In this document: positions 1-7,370 of the stretch, in pieces
Position numbering within the stretch: the stretch's first letter is position 1
How the letters are laid out: each line of letters starts with the position of its first letter
Assembly (NCBI GenBank): GCA_002335145.1
Contig: DDBV01000035.1
Span: forward strand, 1 to 15,799
Source: Patescibacteria group bacterium UBA2023
GTDB lineage: Bacteria; Patescibacteriota; Gracilibacteria; BD1-5; UBA2023
DNA: 15,799 nucleotides
Direction of reading: 5' to 3'
Program-made: the position numbers and the translations under genes
The notes under the pieces: generated by a model
Databases searched by the model: none
The model's input: the letters and a program-made list of their open reading frames with translations, nothing else
What the model was told of the DNA's origin: nothing

Positions 1-602
1 GTTGCATACGTTTTCAGGATCGGATACAATCGGTCAAGGATAGGAATGATCCTATCCTTTCCACCCTTCGCCCGGTCAATCCGTATATTCGACTCATAGA
101 AGTTGACCGAATCCGCGGAAAGATTTATCAGCTCGTACAGACGCATACCCGTATAGGCATAGGTGTAGATAATCGTACGGTTTCGGACAGCAAGATAGTC
201 GTCTCCGGGGTAGAGATGATTGACGGCACGGAAGATCAGATCGATTTGCTTGCGGGTAAAATATTTCGGAAGAGGTTTATCCTCCTTCCTTTTTTTGATG
301 GAAGAAACCGGATTTGAATCAAGGTATCCCTCATTGACGAGATAGTCGCAGAAGACCTTGAGATTCTTTCGGTAGCGGTTAAACGTCCAAGACGTCCACT
401 TTCCCTTTTCGCACAGGTGCATGAGAAGGGCTTTGAAGTTGAGTGTCGTAAACGTGCCGGGAGCATCGATATCGACATAGTCGCGATAGGCGAGAAGTTT
501 TCGAAGCGTTACGGCGTACGTCAGAAGGGTATGTTTCGATAGCCCCTCTCAGATGCACTTTTCCAAGAGAAAAGTATCGGCGAGATGGTGTCAGAGTTTC
601 AT
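1..602 (-). CDS. Tyrosine recombinase (phage integrase), 3' end cut by the window edge
   Basis: Read with TGA as Gly, one frame stays open from an ATG at 600-602 to the window edge, giving the first 200 residues. Residues about 15-90 resemble the N-terminal SAM-like core-binding domain (SKHTLLTYAVTLRKLLAYRD; WTSWTFNRYRKNLKVFCDYL). The catalytic domain begins about residue 110. TGMRLYELINL carries the probable catalytic Arg154 and AKGGKDRIIPI the probable catalytic Lys179. The HxxR, His/Trp and Tyr boxes would lie off the window. TGA codons at 591-593 (residue 4) and 549-551 (residue 18) break it in the standard code. An in-frame TAG at 630-632 closes the frame upstream. No clear Shine-Dalgarno is seen. 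It is divergent from the DUF2726 gene and probably catalyses integration and excision of the element. A XerC/D-like housekeeping recombinase is less likely given the phage context. Confidence 0.88.
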
Positions 603-671
603 AAGGAAGACAGATAAGAAGTAGCCTTGCTATCTGCCGTATGTCATTGCGTCGTGCTATGTTCAAGAGCA

Positions 672-698
672 TCGTACCTGCTCATTTGCGAGGTACGA
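672..698. promoter_or_regulatory. Operator-like dyad at the int transcription start
   Basis: The arms TCGTACCT (672-679) and AGGTACGA (691-698) are perfect 8-base inverted repeats separated by 11 bases. They cover the predicted int start site (about 696) and the first transcribed bases. A repressor bound here would block int. As RNA, the arms could form a leader hairpin instead. The CGTAC half-site recurs in the dyad at 7015-7031. Confidence 0.5.
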
Positions 699-702
699 GG
701 AC

Positions 703-731
703 ATAGTAGCATTTGATAAAACGATTGTCAA
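703..731 (-). promoter_or_regulatory. Sigma70-type promoter for the integrase
   Basis: On the minus strand TTGACA (plus 726-731) is followed after exactly 17 bases by TACTAT (plus 703-708). The start site would be near 696, leaving a leader of about 95 nt before the chosen int ATG at 602. Confidence 0.75.
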
Positions 732-767
732 AAAAATATTTACAAAAAGTATAATTCGTAGAAATTT

Positions 768-797
768 TTGACAGGAAAGCCAAAAGTAAGCTATCAT
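768..797 (+). promoter_or_regulatory. Sigma70-type promoter for the DUF2726 gene
   Basis: TTGACA (768-773), an 18-base spacer and TATCAT (792-797) lie just upstream of the ATG at 831, predicting a start near 804. A second possible set, TTGTCA (725-730), 19 bases, TATAAT (750-755), lies upstream and overlaps the int promoter back to back. Confidence 0.65.
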
Positions 798-830
798 TTA
801 GAGAGTCAAAACCTCGTAACCAGTAAAACC

Positions 831-1610
831 ATGGACACATTTTGGTTTACAGTCGGAATGATACTCCTCTTTTTCATGGTAATTGTTGGGGGATTAAACA
901 AGGGAAAAAGTGGAAAGAGATGATGAAAGCACGCAAATCGTCATCGATGGAAGTGGAAATACGAACAAAAAAAAGAACCGACCGAAAGCATGCCAGAAGA
1001 AGAAGGGATCGGCGAATACGAGATAGCCGAATTTCAAGCACACACGTCCGCAAAGCCCTACCTCATGACCTACACGGAAAGCCGCTTTTTTCAAGGACTC
1101 CTTGCGCGGAGCGAAGAACTCGGCTATCTCGTCTTTACAAAAGTACGACTAGCAGATCTCATCGACATAGATCCAAAATACTACCGTCAGCAAAAGATAT
1201 TTTATAAGCTCGTATCAAAACACATAGACTTTGTGATTGCAGACACAAAAGGACGGATAATCCAATGCATAGAACTCGATGACTACCGACACGAGATTGA
1301 AAACCGAAATGACAAAGTCAAAGATGAAATCATGAAGGCATGCAATATTAAACTCGTACGCGTGAAGGTAAACCAAGAATATGACTACGATATAATTCTT
1401 GACCAAGATACACAGGCTAAAAATAGCCGGCGGATAAACCGCCGCCCATTTTTACCCCACGGAAACAACGAGATTATTGACGGAAGCGAGGAACCAGAAG
1501 ACCGAAACCAAGAGAGCAAGCAGGGAGAACGCTTTGAGAGACAAGCGGAGAGCGAATCAAGCGAAAGCGAGAACAGCAGGTACCAGAAAGCAGCGAACGG
1601 CGAAAAATAG
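831..1610 (+). CDS. Membrane-anchored DUF2726 nuclease-like protein, phage cargo
   Basis: Read with TGA as Gly this is a 259-aa protein starting at the ATG at 831. Two adjacent TGA codons (921-926, residues 31-32) hide this start in the standard code, where only the ATG at 990 is seen. Residues 4-21 form one membrane segment (FWFTVGMILLFFMVIVGG), followed by a basic linker. Residues about 75-190 match the DUF2726 pattern: KHIDFVIAD (D133), CIELDDYRHE (148-154) and an IKLVRV strand (173-178). The family is regarded as restriction-endonuclease-like. Residues about 195-259 are a hydrophilic, low-complexity tail lying antisense to the gene at 1452-1817. It has its own promoter and points opposite to the structural genes, which fits a cargo gene such as superinfection exclusion or defence (inference). 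The substrate is unknown. Confidence 0.85.
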
Positions 1611-1817
1611 GACCGGATCAAGATGAAGGAGCGACCTATACAGGGGATTGAGCTCTTGATTTCCGAGCGATACGGACCAAAGCGTCGTCCCACCATCGAG
1701 ACAAGCCACCGAAAAGAGGAGTGCCACGGGAAGAAATACGCTTGATGTAAGAAAAGAGCGCACCCGGCGGATAAATGCTCGACCCCGGACGAATAAGCTC
1801 CTTCGTGTTATAGTCAT
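1452..1817 (-). CDS. DUF5658-like multi-pass membrane protein, overlapped on both sides
   Basis: This 121-aa code-25 ORF has TGA as Gly87 (1557-1559) and ends in TAA at 1452. It carries a motif I associate with DUF5658-type membrane proteins: an acidic residue, then TT, then G, then ExNP, seen as LDGGTTLWSV (40-49) and GNQELNPL (52-59). Hydrophobic segments lie at about 25-48, 65-90 and 95-119. The ATG at 1817 lies inside the ATPase gene in another frame, giving a 182-nt overlap. A GTG at 1763 is an alternative start just before the hydrophobic part. The 3' 159 nt is antisense to the DUF2726 tail. Since the ATPase has no obvious membrane anchor, this gene sits where the membrane part of a pI/Zot protein would be encoded. 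A role in virion extrusion is inference only. Confidence 0.68.
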
Positions 1818-2604
1818 ACTTTGGAAAGACAGGATAAAAATTGAGATTCACACCAAAGCCGACTTGCTCGGCTTTTTCAAGATCTATTTCCTCGGGATCG
1901 AGAAAATAGAAGTCCCGATGCCACCGGATGAAATGAAGCCCCTTGTAATACTTGCGGTAGTAAGTGGCAAGCCGGCGAAATTTCACGTCAAGCTCCATCG
2001 GAGACTGAACAACGACGAACATGAGGACGTTGAGTTTGCGAGGTTGGTAGATAAAGTCCAAGAGTCGCTCGTTCTTGCCGGAGAAGTTGGCCGCAAAATT
2101 GCGCGGATTGAAATAGATACTTGCCTCGTCCAGGACGATATTAAACTTGAGACTCTTCTTCATTATCCTGTAGAGGCCGAGCCGTTCGAGGTGAGAGGCA
2201 AGGCGGCCGAAGTTGGCGAAGGCCCCAGAAAAGTCGGGGGATTCGGTTTCGAGCCGAAAGTGTCCCGAGTACTCCCGAACGATCACGGCGAGAAAGGGGC
2301 TGACATTGCAGTGAAGAAACTCCGCAAGACCGGAGATATACGCGCCTATGTCCTTCTTCTTGTGGGTATAGATACGCCCAATAGATCAAAGAAGGTTGAT
2401 ATACTGGTGGTAGTCGTAAATATCGTTGAGATAGGCGATGAGATCAAGGTGACTTGAGATTTGGAAGTGCGTGTACCCCGCGTAGTAGTTCGCGGCGTTG
2501 ATCTCGCGGTCGGGACGGTGGTACTTGAGGTACGCGGTCGTGTTTTGGGTCTTCCCGGACCCGAACTCGCCCATCGTGATATAGAAGCCGTATTTGGTAG
2601 ACAT
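1636..2604 (-). CDS. Zot/pI-type filamentous phage assembly ATPase
   Basis: This is a 322-aa code-25 protein running from ATG (2602-2604) to TAG (1636-1638). A TGA at 2386-2388 (Gly73) splits it in the standard code. Walker A is GEFGSGKT (residues 12-19). Walker B is FNIVLDEA (154-161), followed by SIYFNPRNF. A segment typical of Zot-like proteins follows (QPRKLNVLMFVVVQSP, then LHFIRWHRDFYFLDP). In inoviruses pI/Zot powers extrusion of the virion through the inner membrane. The usual C-terminal membrane helix and periplasmic domain are not evident: the last 60 residues are mixed and basic. The start overlaps the pVI-like stop as TAATG, indicating translational coupling. Its place after the adhesin and pVI-like genes is the classic inovirus order. 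Family assignment is strong. Confidence 0.92.
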
Positions 2605-2966
2605 TAGCCCCGAAGAAGAGAGTGAAGAAATATAGCGACGCGAAGGTAGAGCGTCCCCGCGAAAAAGTACATGACAATATTGAAAGCAGTCTGAGAAATC
2701 CACGGACTGAAGGCAATGGCAAGGGTCATATTAATATGATACAGCACGAAGGAGAGAAGCGGTGTCAAAATCGGAAGAATAATCTTTGAAAACAACAAGA
2801 CAAAGATAACCACGGAGTAATTGGACTTGATCCAATCGGCCGCAACGGAGGTAACGGCTTTCACACCGGACACCCCGACATCGGCCACCGCTATACCAAT
2901 TCACGCGACGATAGGCGTTGCCCATTGAATCAGTCTCGTTCACAGAGCAGAAATGGCTCACCACAT
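2604..2966 (-). CDS. pVI-like minor coat / membrane protein
   Basis: This 120-aa code-25 ORF begins at ATG (2964-2966), six bases after the adhesin TAG, and ends in TAA overlapping the ATPase ATG. TGA occurs three times near the N terminus (2958-2960, 2940-2942, 2901-2903; residues 3, 9 and 22), so the standard code shows only a shorter GTG-initiated form. An in-frame TAG nine bases upstream of the ATG fixes the start. Hydrophobic segments lie at about 13-30, 49-85 (SVVIFVLLFSKIILPILTPL) and 90-117. A roughly 110-120 aa multi-span protein between pIII and pI is exactly where inoviruses encode pVI, the minor coat protein that caps the virion with pIII. The assignment rests on size, topology and position, not on sequence motifs. 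Confidence 0.78.
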
Positions 2967-2972
2967 AAGAGG

Positions 2973-5915
2973 CTAGTTAGAAGAACGAAAGAGTGCTGCC
3001 GTGGAGAAAGCAATAGGAATCCCCATCAGCATGAGAAAAACGTAGTCAAAAACCGTAAAAGATCACGATTTGATCTGATACGGACGCAGTTGGTCCAAGA
3101 CAGAAGTGCCAGTATAAGACAAAGCAAATTGATACTCCACCGTATGACGGATACCCATGAAGCAGACCTCGGAGTCGTCGGCGATCGGGCCGAGAGACGC
3201 GAAGATCGCGAAGACGTCGTTAACGGGTTGAGTGATGAAATCGATGACTTCTTGCACGGAGTCCTTCAAGAAACGGATCACGATATTGTCGCTCTGCTCG
3301 GAGAATATATCGAAGGTCGCTACGTTGGAGTAGCGGTACAGGAAGCGGGGGAAGAGCGAGCCGGTCGAGAACATGGCGCACTCGTAGGAGAAAGACCCGG
3401 ATCCGGCCCCGATAACCGCTCCGAAAGAGCCGGTACCGGAGGTATCAAGTCAGGACATACCCGTGAAGGCGAGCATATCCGAGGGCTTGATATTCTCATA
3501 GCTCCACGGTTCACTGAAACGGTATTGAAACGAACTCGATCAAGTAGCGGTTACACCGAGGTACTCGGGCTTGACTCGGCAATAGTCGCCGTCCACATAA
3601 CACGTTTGCTCAGACCCGCAGGAAACAATATCCGACCACTCGCACGAATATTGCTCGGTCTCGCAGGCATACCGAACAACATCCCCCTCGTAGGTTTCCT
3701 CGGGGACAACTCCGCCGGAAACTATATCGAGCTTGTCGATACAAACATCACCGTCCGGGGACGAGAGATAGAGCGTGAAAGAATCCGCGAGCGTCAAGCC
3801 GGGCAATTCCTTCGTAACGGAGCCATTGTAGGGGATCGAAAAAGAACCGGTCCCGGTTCCAACCGAGTTGGCATAGGTATAAGAGGCATTAAGATTTCCG
3901 CACGACCCGAGAGACAAGCCGGAATTGTCGAGCGTGAATGCCTGGGGACTGAAAGGACCGCTTTCCTCATCTCCGACGAGGCGGGTCTTATAGGTTACGA
4001 TCATCCGGGCGATACCGAGCACCGCAGCGGTCGTGTTTTTGTACGCGCGAACATAGACAGTTTGAGAGTCTGGCTCGAAGGTCCATGAATCCGTAACGAA
4101 TCCATCGCCGGAGAAAGTCAGATCATGCCATGTCGAGTTATTCGTCGACCACTGCATTTTCATGCCACGGACGACAGGATCGTAGGCGGAAACAGAGAGC
4201 GAAGCTTCACGGACCGAAGAAAACGGAGAGTTTGGGAGTTTCCACGTGATCCACCGCTCGGTGGCACTCGCCGAAGACTCGATGAATTGATACGGGTTGC
4301 TTATAGGGTAGAAATACCCGGAAATAGCCCCGGTCTCGGTCCGTCATCCATCGCTTGACTGATACCGGGAATTGATGAGAGCATACCAATCGTCGGGATT
4401 GCCGGAGACGATATCGTACCCAAAAGAGAGATCTCCCGAATCGACCGAAGAATTTTGACCGACATAGCGGACCGAAGTCGCTCCCTCGGAGCGAAAGAAT
4501 CCACTCCCGAGAATCCCGGTTTCTCCGAAGTAGTGGGAAGAGGAGTTGATATTGAGAATAGCGTGAGACTCGGACCATCCGGGATCGAGCGAAGATCCGG
4601 TACCGTAATAGAGCGTGGAAGCCCCGGCACCGGAGAATCCGTAGGGTCCGTTGACGCCGGAGTTGGAGAAGTCGGCAAGAAGCGTCCCGGAGTAAGAGTA
4701 CTCGGTCAGCGTGGCACCGCTGAAGTATTGCGGCTCGCATGATTGCTCCTCCGTCGAGAACGAGAGAGACCCGGTATACGATCCTCCTCCGTCCCGTCCG
4801 CCGTTCGGATTCGAGAAAGGGTCGCTACCCGTCGAGGCCGAGAAGAGGTCGATCCACTGGTTCCCATAGTAGGGGTAGGAGTTGAGGTCGTAGAAAGACG
4901 AGTAAGTCGGAAGATTTGGGTATCAAGCGGCCGTACAGACGCCGCCGTCATCGTACGAACAGTAGGGGATGTATTCGAGGAAAACCTGCGAGAACTCGGA
5001 GGAAGTTTCAAAGATGTTGAGAGAGTAAGTGGAGACAAGAAGGTTTACAAAGGCACCAGTAGAAGTTTGGGGCCAGAAGCGATTATAGAGGCGGATATCG
5101 TCCGGGTCGATCACGTCAAAGTCGAAGTACCGCCCCACGGGCGAATTGTCCGAAGGAAACGATATCCTTTTGATCGTACCGTCGGTATAGTAGGTCCCCG
5201 AACCGTTACGCTGGCGTCCAAGATAAACGGTCGCATCATAGAGACCGTCCTCGTCAGTGTCGAGTTGGGCCATGCCATCGTATCCGGTGGAGACACAGGA
5301 CACCAACGAGAACGGCCGAGGGACGAACTCGCACACCACATGCTCGCGATCATCGGGAGTCGGGCCGGCATAGGCGGTAATGTATTCGAAGGCAAAGTAG
5401 AGGTTTCCGTTTGCACCGACCCGGTAGTTGGAAAGACGGAATTGAGACGAGGGAGATCCCGGGATGATTTGGGAGCGGGAAAAGACCGACACGGGATACG
5501 GAGAGACGGACGAGCGAAATACGAACTCCGAGGTCGTACTTGCTTGTCGCACATACGCAAATCCGTAGTCGGTCCACTGGGCGTTCGAGGACGATTGAAT
5601 CGCCCCGGTCCCGAGCGAGACGGGCGTGGAATACGTCCGAATCACGGTCGGCGAGGACGGGAGGACGTAATCGAAACGGTCAAGAGCGTCGTTCCACCAA
5701 ATGAATTTACCGTGGTGGTACGACAGACCGTACCCGCTCGTCGCAACCTGCGTCAAGGCGGAGCCGTTCCAGTACCGAACGATTCCGGTACTCGTGGAAT
5801 AAACGACCGGACGATCCGCCTGAAGCATGCGAATAGCCTGCGCCTGATCGGTACATCCAATGAAGACAAAAAGGCTCCCGAGGGCCGCGAGAAGGAGAGG
5901 AATTACTTTTTTCAT
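2973..5915 (-). CDS. Large pIII-like adsorption protein (adhesin)
   Basis: This is a 980-aa single frame in code 25, from ATG (5913-5915) to TAG (2973-2975), holding five in-frame TGA codons (residues 331, 524, 792, 822, 951). The N terminus is a signal peptide with a hydrophobic core (IPLLLAALGSLFVFIG) and two cleavage options: a weak lipobox FIGC (Cys21) or AQA at 25-27. The body is Ser/Thr/Tyr/Gly-rich, beta-like, with paired Cys. Residues 219-227 (DTDEDGLYD) match a DxDxDG calcium-binding loop. Residues about 955-976 form a C-terminal membrane anchor (VFDYVFLMLMGIPIAFSTAA). Secreted N terminus plus C-terminal anchor, upstream of pVI and pI, matches pIII, but it is more than twice the length of M13 pIII (about 420 aa). 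It presumably binds the host surface. No receptor-binding family was recognised. Confidence 0.85.
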
Positions 5916-6136
5916 ACAAGAGGGAAACGCGATAAAAAGCCGGATTTGAGAGACCAGAGGGAGAGCGAGAGGGTTGTCCAACACAGAAAGACCGTAAGCA
6001 TGCAGACCATGACGAGGTATATGACCGAATCGTAGCGGAGAAAGAGAGCATCGTCTTGAAGACGCAGGATTTCCCAGTGCTCCGGCAAGAGCGACCCGGT
6101 ATATCCTTGAAGATGAACGGTGTAAACGGTTTCCAT
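5903..6136 (-). CDS. Small membrane protein, candidate minor coat (pVII/pIX position)
   Basis: This 77-aa ORF starts at ATG (6134-6136), one base after the TAG of the preceding gene. It has a polar N-terminal half and one membrane helix at about 37-60 (SVIYLVMVCMLTVFLCWTTL). In the standard code it would stop at TGA 5912-5914 in an ATGA overlap with the adhesin start. In code 25 it reads Gly-Lys-Lys and ends in TAA at 5903-5905, overlapping the adhesin by 13 nt. Position between the coat protein and pIII is where inoviruses carry small virion-tip or membrane proteins. No sequence family was recognised. Confidence 0.75.
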
Positions 6137-6137
6137 G

Positions 6138-6290
6138 CTATCGTCGAAGAAATCTAAAAGTGAGAAAGCCTACCACGCCACCGACGACATACAAAACGGT
6201 TACAAGGGCCAAGAAGTGGACGAGAAATATCCCGAAAAACGAGACATAGATTGTGAGGAAGTCGGAGACGGCGAGGAAGACGTGGGACAT
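6138..6290 (-). CDS. 50-aa hydrophobic protein, candidate minor coat
   Basis: This 50-aa ORF runs from ATG (6288-6290) to TAG (6138-6140). It begins just past the coat-gene terminator, so it is expressed either by readthrough or from its own promoter. A longer form starting at a TTG inside the terminator stem (6321-6323) is unlikely. It is almost wholly hydrophobic (FLTIYVSFFGIFLVHFLALV, then VLYVVGGVVGFL) with a basic tail, FRFLRR. Size and topology resemble the tiny inovirus tip proteins pVII/pIX (about 30-40 aa), but nothing in the sequence proves it. Confidence 0.7.
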   Translation of the reverse strand: MSHVFLAVSDFLTIYVSFFGIFLVHFLALVTVLYVVGGVVGFLTFRFLRR

Positions 6291-6294
6291 ATTG

Positions 6295-6321
6295 AAAAAA
6301 AGAGGGGGAGAACCCTCCCCC
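6295..6321 (-). terminator. Rho-independent terminator behind the coat gene
   Basis: On the minus strand GGGGGAG-GGTT-CTCCCCC is followed by TCTTTTTTT. The stem is a perfect 7 bp with a 4-base loop, and it starts seven bases after the coat TAA. Filamentous phages place a terminator here to make coat mRNA far more abundant than the downstream minor-protein messages. Confidence 0.88.
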
Positions 6322-6327
6322 AAGAGC

Positions 6328-6582
6328 TTAGCGGGTGAGACGGGTCGTAACGAGACCGTATACCGTTGTAAGGAACAGACCGGCGATTACGGCTACTCCG
6401 AGGTACGGCAGAATGTACCCGAGAAAGGCGGTAAGACTCGCGAGAGTGTTGCCCATAGCATCGGAAAGCATCGTTTCATCCGAAGGCGCGAATTGCATCA
6501 CACCACCCGACATCGTAACGGCGGAGGTAAGAATCGCGGTAGCGGTACCGACACCAGCAAGCAGAAGAACGCGGAGATCCAT
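6328..6582 (-). CDS. Major coat protein (pVIII-like)
   Basis: This 84-aa protein runs from ATG (6580-6582) to TAA (6328-6330). A longer TTG-initiated form (6651) would spoil the signal peptide and was rejected. Residues about 4-22 are a signal-peptide core (VLLLAGVGTATAILTSA), with possible cleavage after Ala21 or Ala32. The mature part of roughly 52-63 residues has the pVIII layout: acidic amphipathic N terminus (PSDETMLSDAM), hydrophobic middle (about 53-78, AFLGYILPYLGVAVIAGLFL) and a short basic C terminus (TTRLTR) to contact packaged DNA. It is followed at once by a strong terminator. Primary sequence is rarely conserved in this family, so the call rests on architecture and position. Confidence 0.87.
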   Translation of the reverse strand: MDLRVLLLAGVGTATAILTSAVTMSGGVMQFAPSDETMLSDAMGNTLASLTAFLGYILPYLGVAVIAGLFLTTVYGLVTTRLTR

Positions 6583-6605
6583 AGGAATGGATAAGGAGAT
6601 ATGGA

Positions 6606-6619
6606 GGGTCAGACGACCC
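6606..6619. repeat. Small hairpin in the coat-gene leader
   Basis: GGGTC-AGAC-GACCC is a perfect 5-bp stem with a 4-base loop, 24-37 bases upstream of the coat ATG. It could shape mRNA stability or translation. No further evidence. Confidence 0.35.
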
Positions 6620-6621
6620 GT

Positions 6622-6649
6622 AAAAAAAGCCCCGACACCGGAAGGAGGC
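6622..6649 (-). terminator. Weak terminator or attenuator before the coat gene
   Basis: On the minus strand GCCTC and GGGGC pair (one G-U) around a 10-base loop and are followed by seven T. It lies between the 90-aa gene and the coat gene and may partly end the upstream transcript. The stem is short, so this is tentative. Confidence 0.45.
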
Positions 6650-6719
6650 AAAAACCTTTCGAGTGTGGGAGCCTTTTATGTTTGCCGATACCGGCGTTGA
6701 CGGCGGCGGACTATGCCTT

Positions 6720-6992
6720 CTATGCGGCCGCCGGGCGCGAGAAGTAAGAGACGATCGCTTGAAACTGTTCGGGAGTGAGCGTAACGGTATTGACCCGGTC
6801 GTAGTAGGCATGTATCTCGTCCGACCACTTCTTTTTGGTCGTGGAGATTTCCAAGAGGTCGAGCACCTCGCCGGCGCGTTTCCCGCTCGGGAGCGTGTAC
6901 TGATAGGTAGCGACTTCGATCTTTCCGTCCTGCCCGATATCTTGAGAGTACCGGACGGTCCGGGGTGCGCGTTCTGTTTTGGTTTTAGCCAT
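6720..6992 (-). CDS. 90-aa protein, first gene of the structural transcript
   Basis: This 90-aa soluble ORF runs from ATG (6990-6992) to TAG (6720-6722). It has a basic start (AKTKTERAPR), a strand-like middle (TVRYSQDIGQDGKIEVATYQ) and a helical end (TLTPEQFQAIVSYFSR). No family was recognised. It is the first gene after the near-perfect promoter at 7037-7065, with a leader of about 38 nt carrying a dyad and no clear Shine-Dalgarno. Its size and place between replication and coat genes are like the ssDNA-binding pV of M13 (87 aa). That is a positional suggestion only. Confidence 0.78.
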   Translation of the reverse strand: MAKTKTERAPRTVRYSQDIGQDGKIEVATYQYTLPSGKRAGEVLDLLEISTTKKKWSDEIHAYYDRVNTVTLTPEQFQAIVSYFSRPAAA

Positions 6993-7014
6993 ATGGCTTA
7001 CAGGTAGAAAATAT

Positions 7015-7031
7015 CGTACTATGAAAGTACG
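7015..7031. promoter_or_regulatory. Operator-like dyad at the start of the structural transcript
   Basis: CGTACT-ATGAA-AGTACG is a perfect 6-base inverted repeat straddling the predicted start site (about 7030). Flanking AATAT (7010-7014) and ATATT (7035-7039) extend the symmetry imperfectly. It could be a repressor site, for example for the RHH-like protein encoded just upstream, or a 5'-UTR hairpin. Confidence 0.55.
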
Positions 7032-7036
7032 AAGAT

Positions 7037-7065
7037 ATTATAGAGTCAAGAGGGGTTAATGTCAA
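7037..7065 (-). promoter_or_regulatory. Perfect consensus promoter of the structural operon
   Basis: The minus strand has TTGACA (plus 7060-7065), exactly 17 bases, then TATAAT (plus 7037-7042), a full sigma70 consensus. The start falls near 7030. It should be very strong, as expected for coat-protein supply, and so probably needs repression in the lysogen. Confidence 0.88.
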
Positions 7066-7089
7066 ATTTATTTTTACTATATGTAAAAA

Positions 7090-7281
7090 CTATTTTGAAT
7101 TATTGTTTTTGTAATGTTCAAAGAACCACATCAAATGACCAACCTTTTGATCCATAGTCTCTAACTGAACACCCGCAACGGAAATTTCAAGAGCTTGTAA
7201 TTTTTCAAAGGTATCAGCCTTTACGCTTATCATATTGCGTTGCTTTGCAGCCATCTTTGAATATTGCCTTTTAATAGCCAT
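7090..7281 (-). CDS. Ribbon-helix-helix-like small DNA-binding protein, candidate repressor
   Basis: This 63-aa ORF runs from ATG (7279-7281) to TAG (7090-7092). It has a basic head (AIKRQYSKMAAKQRN), then MISVKADTFEKLQAL, which resembles the strand-helix start of RHH (CopG/Arc) proteins, then a second helix (KVGHLMWFFEHYKNN). The second Met (about residue 17) is an alternative start. The gene is more A+T-rich than its neighbours. It sits between the replication-block terminator and the structural promoter with its dyad, the place of a phage repressor. The RHH call is from pattern only. Confidence 0.62.
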   Translation of the reverse strand: MAIKRQYSKMAAKQRNMISVKADTFEKLQALEISVAGVQLETMDQKVGHLMWFFEHYKNNNSK

Positions 7282-7340
7282 AATCGTATGGAGATTTGCA
7301 AAAGTAGCAAGTTTCGATAATATTGATGCGTGTTTTGGCT

Positions 7341-7368
7341 TAAAAATGCCCCCTTTTCGGGGGGCATT
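7341..7368 (-). terminator. Rho-independent terminator ending the replication transcript
   Basis: On the minus strand AATGCCCCC-CGAAAA-GGGGGCATT (9-bp perfect stem) runs into TTT, giving a run of five T from the stem end onward. It starts three bases after the TAA of the 61-aa gene. Confidence 0.85.
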
Positions 7369-7370
7369 GA

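Noticed and set aside
379..672. 97-aa minus-strand ORF as an integrase start
   Set aside because: Only its first part looks protein-like. From about 560 downward its frame differs from the clear recombinase frame, which is continuous to the ATG at 602 once TGA is read as Gly.
842..1207. 121-aa plus-strand ORF
   Set aside because: Arg/Lys/Ser-rich shadow in another frame of the DUF2726 gene.
2925..4088. 387-aa and other long plus-strand ORFs antisense to the phage genes (including 4743-6035)
   Set aside because: Long only because the adhesin coding strand has few constraints in that frame; composition is Arg/Glu/Gly-rich and no motif or start signal is seen.
6328..6651. 107-aa TTG-initiated form of the coat protein
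   Set aside because: It would put 23 extra residues before a good signal peptide and overlap a terminator-like element; the ATG at 6582 gives a typical pVIII precursor.
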